From Toxonevra muliebris (taxonomy: Eukaryota > Arthropoda > Insecta > Diptera > Pallopteridae): a stretch of 64,000 bases of DNA. Every line of letters starts with the position of its first letter. Position 1 is the stretch's first letter. The position numbers and the translations under genes were made by a program. Where the stretch lies: the NCBI GenBank assembly GCA_963691655.1, contig OY829329.1, positions 68,154,822-68,218,821 on the forward strand, in the 5' to 3' direction. Under the pieces are notes generated by a model that searched no databases, was not told the origin of the DNA, and saw only the letters and a program-made list of their open reading frames with translations. Shown piece by piece: positions 56,901-64,000 of this stretch.

Positions 56901-57400
56901 GTCGAATGCGCTGCAAGAGGATGTGCGCTTGCGTAATGTTACATCAAATATTAATAAGGTAGAAAATGGAATTTTAAATTTCTATGTAATAAAATTATAT
57001 ATCTTCTTCTTTTTTTTTTAGCTCTCATCCTGCCCCAGCTGCCGTAAACCACTGCCACGTTGCTCTTTGTGTCTGCTGCACATGGGCACCACACTGAATA
57101 CTTCATCGCCCAACGATGCGGGTCATGAAAGCTTGGGCTGGCAATCGAAACCATTCTCGAAATGGTTTTCATGGTGTCAAACGTGTCGTCATGGCGGTCA
57201 CACTGAGCATATTATGCAGTGGTTTAAGTAAGTTTTGAGATTTTCTTTTTTAATTTTATTTCATAAAAAAAAAAATGTTTCTTTTTGTGCTACTTCCCTA
57301 TAGACAAAACAACGAATGTCCTGTTTCATCATGTTCCTGCAAATGTTTCGATTTGGATGCCACCACACCGAATAATGCGCGCGACATCTCAAAATCCTAA
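53998..57400 (+). CDS. mio: GATOR complex subunit mio (MIOS), 13 exons
   Basis: This is a subunit of GATOR2, which opposes GATOR1 at the lysosome and so supports TORC1 signalling in response to amino acids; in Drosophila it is known as missing oocyte. Coding exons: 53998-54109, 54174-54353, 54415-54555, 54622-54732, 54805-54994, 55060-55277, 55346-55868, 55928-56018, 56090-56353, 56436-56704, 56766-56958, 57022-57227 and 57304-57400. All introns are GT-AG and short (60-80 bp), and the joined frame is 864 residues, close to human MIOS. The N-terminal half is a WD40 propeller (RPIIAVGLGDGKIGI, LCLAWNEMDPNILAIGHDRH, MLWDLRAID). The middle is alpha-solenoid (ALNDYGLKMD, LKLCGWTFEQDL). The C-terminus is a Cys/His zinc-binding module (ACNFCGKS, CPSCRKPLPRCSLCLLHMGT, WCQTCRHGGHTEHIMQWFK, CPVSSCSCKC). 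Exon 7 has a Gly/Ser-rich insert (SGGSGSGGGG). Confidence 0.95.
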
Positions 57401-58435
57401 ATCAAAATCTCATTTGCTTTGTTTTTTTTTTTTTCCTAATATTCAATTAGATTTAAGCGCATTTTATACTGCAATGTATTCGAAAAAAAAAGTTGAAATA
57501 ATTTTGTATTGTATTCATTTAAAGCTCAAATTACAAAAAGAAACTCCTCATAATTATGTTATACGCCTTTCATTTTAACTAGCATATTCAAATTTCGATT
57601 AGAAAATTTGACGAGTTTTTTTTTTTTTTATTTTACGGATTTTCTTCAGATTCTCTTGAGATTAATTACTGTGAAAAATTTAATAAATTGCATATTTTTT
57701 TTAAGCTAAAACAGCAGCAACAACACCACTGCATACTATGTGTAAGCTATAAGCGAGCCTCTTTTTCAATTTCAATTTTAATTTGTAAACAGGTTCAACA
57801 TTACAACGATTAGTGTGAATACTTAGTAGCTTAACGCTGGTGCAGATCGCGCTGATCTTGCTTGCATATGTGTGTGTGTGTGTGTGTGTGATGGGGCAAT
57901 GCAAGAGGCGAATGAAGCTGAAGCTTTCTCACGTGGGAAAACCTCATAAAAAAGAAACCAATTTGTTTTTGCTTTATGTTTGTATGTGTGTATGCATGTC
58001 TGTCTATTTAAGTGCATTTGTGCTTTTTTTTTTTTTGCTGCTGCTTATTTAAATAATTAATTGGTTTTGTACACTTGAATTTGGTTTAAACACCTTTTTC
58101 TGAAGTTAATTTAAGCTACAAAATATTTTGTTGCTAATGATATCTTTTCACGGCAGCATTTTATAATTACAAAAACAACAACAACGAACAAAAAAAAAAA
58201 ACAAAACCAACATAGTGTGGAAGTTAATGAAAATTGTTTTTAATTTTTGGATTAATTTTTAAGATTAATAATAAACGAGTCGAGCTATTTTCTTGCAGAA
58301 TAAATAAATATTTAGACTTCCGGTTAATATTTGCAAAAATTAGCCGCGCAGAACTTGCTACATAACTGGAATACAGTTAGTTTTTTCATGCTTGAAAATC
58401 GAGGCTTTAAATAATTTACTTTTATTCCAGAATCC
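57401..58435. other. mio 3' flank, no further gene seen
   Basis: AT-rich 3' UTR and intergenic DNA with T homopolymers and a TG run at 57868-57890. AATAAA-type hexamers occur well downstream (about 58269 and 58300); which one serves mio cannot be told from sequence alone. Confidence 0.5.
57868..57890. repeat. (TG)n microsatellite
   Basis: An uninterrupted TG run of about 11 units. Confidence 0.95.
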
Positions 58436-58494
58436 ATGCTTGATAACAGTTACGAAGTTGTTGTTGTTCATTTACTAATTTATTTGTATTCTGG

Positions 58495-59835
58495 AATTCA
58501 AACAAAATCACATTTGGTGCTTCCGCATCTTGAGCGGAACGACTACCGAGTCGCACTGACCGAATACAATGTAGCAATTAGGAAGTCCAAACGCGAAGCC
58601 TGGAAGAAACGTTGTGAAAATATCACACCGCTGCCTGAAGCAGCACGTCTACAAACGCTTCTAGCTAAGGATACTTCCACTGGCGTAGGACAACTGAAAA
58701 ACCAAGACCCTGAAATACTTACTAAAGATACATTTTCCAGGGTCTTAACCCGATAGACTTTTATCCCTCTAAGTGGACCCTTATTTGACAGGGATAAGGT
58801 TAAATGCACTGTGTCCTCTTTCAAACCCTCTAAATTTCCTGGGGGTGGCAGGATCTTTCCGGCCATTCTTCAGAACTGTCTGGAAGAGATTCTCAATCAC
58901 CTAGTTACACTTTTTACGGCTAGTTTTATTTGGGGTCATATTCCTTGTTCCAGGTGATGAAAGGTGATGGTTGTCTTAATACCAAAACAAGGAAATAGGC
59001 CTCTGGAACTACCCAAATCGTAAAGACCAATCAGTCTTACATCCTTCCTACTTAAAACCATGGAAAGGGTGCTTGATTTACACATTAGGTCAAAGCTTGC
59101 AAATACAATCCCACTCCATTGTACGCAATTTGCTTAACCTGAAGGTAAATCAACCGAAGTTGCGCTTCATTGCCTTGTTAGTAAAATTGAAAAGAAAGAG
59201 ATTGCGCTATGTGCCTTTCTTGACATTTTAGGGTGCTTTCGATAATACTGGCTTCGGTTCAATTTCCCGAGCTCTTGAACGTAAAGGTCTTGACTCTCTT
59301 ACTATTGCCTGGATGGACGCGAAATCATATCCACTCTTGGCAATGCTTGCATTTGCATCAAAGGCATTAAAGGCTGCCCATAAGGGGGCGTTTTGTCGCC
59401 CCTTCTTTGGTCCTTGGTAATCGATGAACTCTTAATTAAACGAGATGATCATGGTTACGAATCCATCGGCTATGCAGATGATCTAGCTATCATTGCCTCT
59501 GCCGTTAAAGAAGTAATGAAATCGGTTCTCAAACTGGTTCTTGATTGGTGCGTCCAAAAGGACTTATCAATAAATCCCAATAAAGCTAGTTTTGTTCCCT
59601 TCTGTAGAAGATACAAACTGAACCTTGGTCGCATGTTAATTCATAACACGGTTGTTGAATACTCTAACGAAGTAAAATACTTGGGTATCATACTCGATAA
59701 AAGACTTAGTTGGAACTCTCACTTTAATAACGTCCTCGCAAAAGCCACTAGGGTCTTTTGGGCTTGCAGAAAACTCTTCGGAAAGATATGAGGTCTTACA
59801 CCAAAGATGATTTTCTGGCTGTATACTACGATACA
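58495..59835 (+). mobile_element. Non-LTR retrotransposon fragment, linker and reverse transcriptase
   Basis: The + frames give RVALTEYNVAIRKSKREAWK and LPEAARLQTLLAKD (linker), then ARLDFLG-like remnants. After frameshifts come KRKEIALCAFLDI and ALERKGLDSLTIAWMD. The frame at 59393-59791 has SPLLWSLVIDELL, ESIGYADDLAIIASAV (intact YADD), SINPNKASFVPF and VKYLGIILDKRLSW. Motifs fit the LOA/jockey group with an upstream endonuclease, which is missing here. The fragment ends where the G-rich element begins. Confidence 0.8.
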
Positions 59836-61109
59836 AGGCCGTATTTAGGGGGGAGGCTTTGGGGGTTCTGACCCCCTCTGAAATGTGAAAACATTCTAAT
59901 TTTTGAAATTAATTGCCAATGGATGGAAAAAAAGTCAAAATAAAATCTATTTAACGATATTTTTTATTTCCATTGTTTTTTTTTTCTAAAAAGTCAAATA
60001 AAAAAATAAATTTGAAATCTTAGTTACACTATGCGATCAAATCCGATTTGTTTTCTTCGACATGAGGTTTGACTACGGATTCAAAAAGAGAAGGTGATAC
60101 TGAGCACTCCTGCATTCATAGTTTTTCTGGGTCAGCAACTGTTTTTGATTTAAAGTTTCGTCCTGAATCAGTTTGAAAAGTTTAAAAATTAATAAAAATA
60201 GAAAAAATTATCGGATCCTTGTAAAATTAGACTTGCTTGAACCCCATATTTTCCGTAAAACGTTACGTGATGGGAGTTTTTGACTTCAGATTCGTGTTCA
60301 ACGTGAAAAATTCTTTTGCTAACACTCCATCTTATTAGCAAAACGCATACAGTTCTAAGAGGCAATCTTAAAATATAATTAATTTTTTAACGCATTATTG
60401 CTCAGAGCACCACGACTAGAAAGATCTCTTTCAATGCTGTGACTTCACGAATTTAGGGAATACAAGCCAACCTCATCCGGGTTCCTTATCACTGATAATG
60501 GCTCAAATTCTCAATGACGATCATTTGAAATGAGCCTCTACTATTTTTGGTAATTTTTTTGAGGTTGGGTACATCATCAGTAGTGGGAAGTCAATGAGTT
60601 AATGAAATTATGTCCCTCACGATAAAAAAAAATGCATTGAATGCACACTGAATAATATTTATTTGAAAAAATTTAATTTGATTATTCTGTGAATTTTTTG
60701 TCACTTTTGGCCATTTTTTGAGGTTAAGATTAAAAAAAATCGGAAAATTTTTGCTAAAATTTTAATTTTATAAGGTCCATCAAATGTACCATAGATTTTA
60801 TTTATTGTATTTAAAAATCAGTTTGATAAAAATTATTTATGAATATTTTCTTCGAATGAAAAAAAGGGATCTAAACTTTGGCCGGAAATTTAATATAATC
60901 ATTCCATCCAGGTCCGATTGGAATTCCCAATTCCCCAACTTCGGTCCCTTTGCACTCAATTGGTACAGAAAACAAAAAAAAATATTTAAAACCATTTAAT
61001 AGATTATAAATTTTATTTTATCTTTTCTTCTTTGCACTAGCAATTGATATCAAAAATTGAATGAAAATTTCGTCATTTCGAGAGGGAGGAGGGTCAGAAC
61101 CCTCATTTA
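59836..61109 (+). mobile_element. G-rich-ended inverted-repeat element, copy 2
   Basis: It starts GGCCGTATTTAGGGGGGAGG and continues GGGGGTTCTGACCCCC. Near 61020-61105 a diverged inverted version of the first 100 bp appears (GCAATTGATATCAAAAATTG, GGGAGGAGGGTCAGAACCCT). The roughly 1 kb interior matches the copy at 41740-44213 in the opposite orientation and lacks that copy's hAT insertion. It has no ORF of note. It is inserted in the non-LTR fragment just downstream of its KPKM-like motif. Confidence 0.75.
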
Positions 61110-62990
61110 CAACAGGATGAAAAAATTATTAAAATCGTTGAAAATATTTATTCATAAACTTGGATTTCCAGTTTTTTTTTTTTTTTTTCTTTTTGGTGCA
61201 AAGCCAATCTGGTGTGAAAAATCTTGTCTCAAAGTGTTTACTATAGAAATCAAATTTTCATTATGGGCGGAGTCTAAAGCGCACACAGTCTCACTCACTC
61301 ATTCACTCACTCACACTCTCTCACACTCACTCACTTGCATATGTATATGAGAAGGAATGTTCGACAACGAACATGCATGAGAGAGAGTAACAAATGGACA
61401 CACCCCTTCCAACTACAACAACGACGAACAATTATTGGTTATGGCCTTTATTTAGTAAATATATGTAAGTATGTATTTATTGACCAACATTTAGACAAAT
61501 AAATATTTATTTATATTTATTTTTTAAGACACTTTTATAGAATATTTGAAAAACTAAAGATCATTTGTACTAATTAGTGTAAATTGCTAAAGTTTCTTTT
61601 GTTGATCATTTCTTGTTTAGTGTAAATAGCGCCACTTCTTCATATGAGATCAAATGATATGATATGCATTAAGATTCTATAAATTAAGTTATCAATATCA
61701 TTTGTGAATGTCTATTAAAATATTCAACTTCGTTTTGAAATCATAATTAAGAATATCTCCACACATATCTAACGCTCAATAACCAATGCTTTAATGATTT
61801 TTATCAAACGAATTGAAATGTCACAATGTTTTTTGTGTTTGTTGTTGTTTGCGGTGTAGTAACAAATTCTGGTCCGCTGTTTGAGATGTGCCTATGTTTT
61901 CACGCTATCTACAAGATATCGATAGCAGCAGTTATGGTATGTATGTATGTATCGTAATATCTCTATTTTTATATCTACAAAAAAAAAAATATCTCTTTTT
62001 CTCTCTCTCTCTCTCTTTTGTGCGTATCTTTGTTGAACAACAACGTGTGCTGTTTGCTTTTCAATTCTAGATTCTCTAGATTCGATTATTTTGTATTTGT
62101 TTTTTCTACAAAATTGTCCTCGTTAAAGTTAAATTTTCCGGTGATTCTTACGAGCATGTCATAGCTGTTGTTTTGTTCCTATTGTTGTCATTGTACTTGT
62201 ATCTTTTGTATGCAGTTTATCTTTTATCAGATTTTTGATATATATTTTTTTTTTTTTGTATGTATTTGCCTAACACGCTGTTCCAACATTTAATTACACC
62301 AATTTTTCTCAATCGATATTATTTGAAATTACCTATTTACTATTAACGAAATTTATCAGCACTGTAATTACAAATGACATACAAACAAAATGATTTTAAT
62401 TGAATCGTTTACATTTTGATTTTATTCATTCTCTTTTTTATTCGTTTTCCACATCTTTTCAGAATGAAATTTTTGATATTATCGCGAAATTTGGGTAAAA
62501 AAAGCCACAGATATTTAAAACGAATATTTAATTTTGAATAATTTTTCTATATATAGCTTTGACTGGGATTCGAACCCATAATTCTGACAGTTCTTATCAG
62601 TGTTGGATAGCGGTATCGTACCGGAAGGGAAATACCGAAAAACCGAAATTTTTTAAGCTTATTTTTATTTTGGTAATTCGTTACAATTTTTTGCAATCAC
62701 TAATATTGGTAAGTTTTTTGAAAACCAATTTCTCAATACTTTATGGAAATTTACTCTTTAAAAATTTTACAAAAAAAACCATCAATGTTTACCTTTTTTG
62801 AATTCGACGAATCCCAGCGGGTCCATTTATCTGCCCAGCCGCACGAGGAGCGCATTCGCAAAGCAAACGGATCTATGCCCGAAACAAACAACAGCCCGAA
62901 CTGTTCAATATAACACGACACGTGGATGAGTGAAGTAAAATATTCAATGGTCAGGTAAACTTTGACAGTTTGGCCCAAAATATTACAATA
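61110..62990. other. No gene seen
   Basis: AT-rich DNA with T runs, a CTCACTCACT-type repeat near 61292-61332 and a CT run near 62001-62016. Frames at 61057-61350 and 62559-62801 have no domain. Confidence 0.6.
62566..62576 (-). promoter_or_regulatory. Isolated exact pol III B box (tRNA-like remnant)
   Basis: The minus strand reads GGTTCGAATCC with a short T-stem-like surround (TGGG and CCCA). I see no D arm or full cloverleaf, so it is more likely a SINE or tRNA pseudogene remnant than a working tRNA gene. Confidence 0.4.
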
Positions 62991-62994
62991 AACA

Positions 62995-63335
62995 TTACAC
63001 TTTAGCTCTCTAGAGTTGTTAAGTCTAACAGTTTAAGACGTTGTTTCTAAGGAGGAAGGTTTTGCAATCAATTTTCCCATCGAAAATTTTTTAACGCAAA
63101 CAAAACTGTGTTTGAACAGATTCCAATCTATCCCCATAGAAGTTATATTGAGGGCTCCAAACAGAAGAGTCATACACCAAAATTGGTCTTACAAGACACT
63201 AAAAAAGGGTTTTCGTTACATACGGATCATTAAATTCGTTTGTTCAACTTTTAATTAATGAACAACTTGGTTTAAGACATCAAATCTATTGCTTATGAAC
63301 CTGGTTCTCACCTTAAACTTCAGATAAAACACAAC
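62995..63335 (-). mobile_element. Jockey-type non-LTR C-terminal fragment
   Basis: The minus-strand translation across frameshifts reads SLVRPILVYDSSVWSPQYNF, YGDRLESVQTQFCL and a degraded LPP...L-LLDLTTLE. This is the same C-terminal domain as at 51375-51965 but from a different, more broken copy. Confidence 0.65.
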
Positions 63336-63502
63336 CACGACGTGACGGACTATAACTTTCTTTGGCAAAAATGTTCAGAGCAACATCCTCTTTCAGCACT
63401 ACACCACGGTTACGAAAAAATTGTAGAATAGTTTTTTACTTCCTACTTTTATTAGAAGTGCCCGATAATAAAAAAATGCATTGGTCTTTGGTGTTTCCTA
63501 AA

Positions 63503-64000
63503 AATGGATACTCAAGCTGAAATTCGAAAATTCATTGTGAAAGTTTTGAAATAATGCAAAAATTGTATCAATCTGGCAGAAAATGCGAATCGGGAGATTT
63601 ACATTGAGCTAAATGTGTTAAGATCATTTTCGGGCAGAAAAGTAGCTCAAAAATGCAGTTGCTCTGAATAATTTGTCCGCAAAGTGTATAGAGAAGCCGG
63701 CCTTAAATCGTATAAAGTTCAGTAAGTCCCAAATCGGAATGCTGCGACAAATATTGACGCAAGAAATAGAACAAAAAAATTGCAGGCAAACTTTGGATCA
63801 AAGTTTCAGTGTTGCATCAGGGATGAAGAAGCATATGTTTGATAAAAGACAACGACTTTTATGCAGCGAATCAGCGGGAAAATGTACCAGAAAAGTACAG
63901 AACCAAAAAAAAAGTCCAAGTTCCTTAAGAAATTTTTCATGTGGCAGGCTTACTTGATTATTTTATTCTTCTTTGTTATAATTTTTTCGTGCGCATTTCT
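63503..64000 (+). mobile_element. ITmDD37E transposase fragment, runs to the window edge
   Basis: From about 63503 (MDTQAEIRKFIVKVLK) it continues with FSGRKVAQKCSCSEXFVRKV and AGLKSYKVQXVPNRNAATNI, aligned with the copy at 17813-19097. The first catalytic segment has decayed to RDEEAYV. Frames change near 63840, after which a FLKKFFMWQAY-like stretch matches the FLVWQAICS region. The remainder, if present, lies beyond 64000. Confidence 0.72.

Noticed and set aside
62550..62625. A functional tRNA gene
   Set aside because: Only the B box and part of a T arm are convincing; no A box, D arm or acceptor stem could be paired.

Overview
The window looks like nuclear DNA of a higher dipteran (schizophoran) fly. 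The reasons are small GT-AG introns, AT-rich intergenic DNA with CA/TG and CAG/CTG microsatellites, a seven-transmembrane insect odorant receptor, and several fly-type transposon families. A true fruit fly (Tephritidae) is my best guess, but that is inference. I can support only two host genes. One is an odorant receptor of the Or24a type at 34664-36594. The other is mio/MIOS, a WD-repeat subunit of GATOR2 in amino-acid sensing, at 53998-57400. Both are on the + strand and I could build complete exon models for them. They are not functionally linked.

The rest is mostly mobile-element debris, often nested. From 2.5 to 4.6 kb, a 1.4 kb pentamer array (TTAGG, TTTGG, TAGGA and AAGGA variants) directly abuts the 3' end of an RNase H-bearing non-LTR retrotransposon relic. 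From 6.9 to 11.4 kb there are three different mariner-type relics and two hAT-like non-autonomous elements sharing the TIR TAGGGTAGCCAG. From 13.0 to 14.5 kb there is a degenerate satellite with a 546-bp higher-order duplication. From 17.0 to 19.1 kb there are two ITmDD37E elements, and a third starts at the right edge. At 20.9-22.2 and 29.8-31.1 kb there are two very similar DD37D (maT-type) elements, the second inside a hAT-like element. A LOA-like non-LTR element lies at about 23.0-26.2 kb.

After the receptor gene comes a GC-richer stretch with a perfect 17-bp hairpin, a frameshifted mauritiana-type mariner (38.0-39.3 kb), and a G-rich inverted-repeat element at 41.7-44.2 kb. That element is interrupted by a hAT element that has an exact 8-bp target duplication and itself carries a tRNA-Glu-like SINE. 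Next come non-LTR fragments of the R1, jockey and other groups.

The 49.1-52.5 kb region is a decayed tandem duplicate of the 5' part of mio, enlarged by insertions. Intact mio follows, then another non-LTR fragment, a second G-rich inverted-repeat element, and retroelement and ITm fragments up to the edge.

The observations I rate highest are these: the SINE and a LINE share a 3' end motif and an (AACCT)n tail, from which the big pentamer array may have grown; the mio 5' segmental duplicate; the two maT copies; and a piece with an exon-intron boundary shared by two hAT-like elements.
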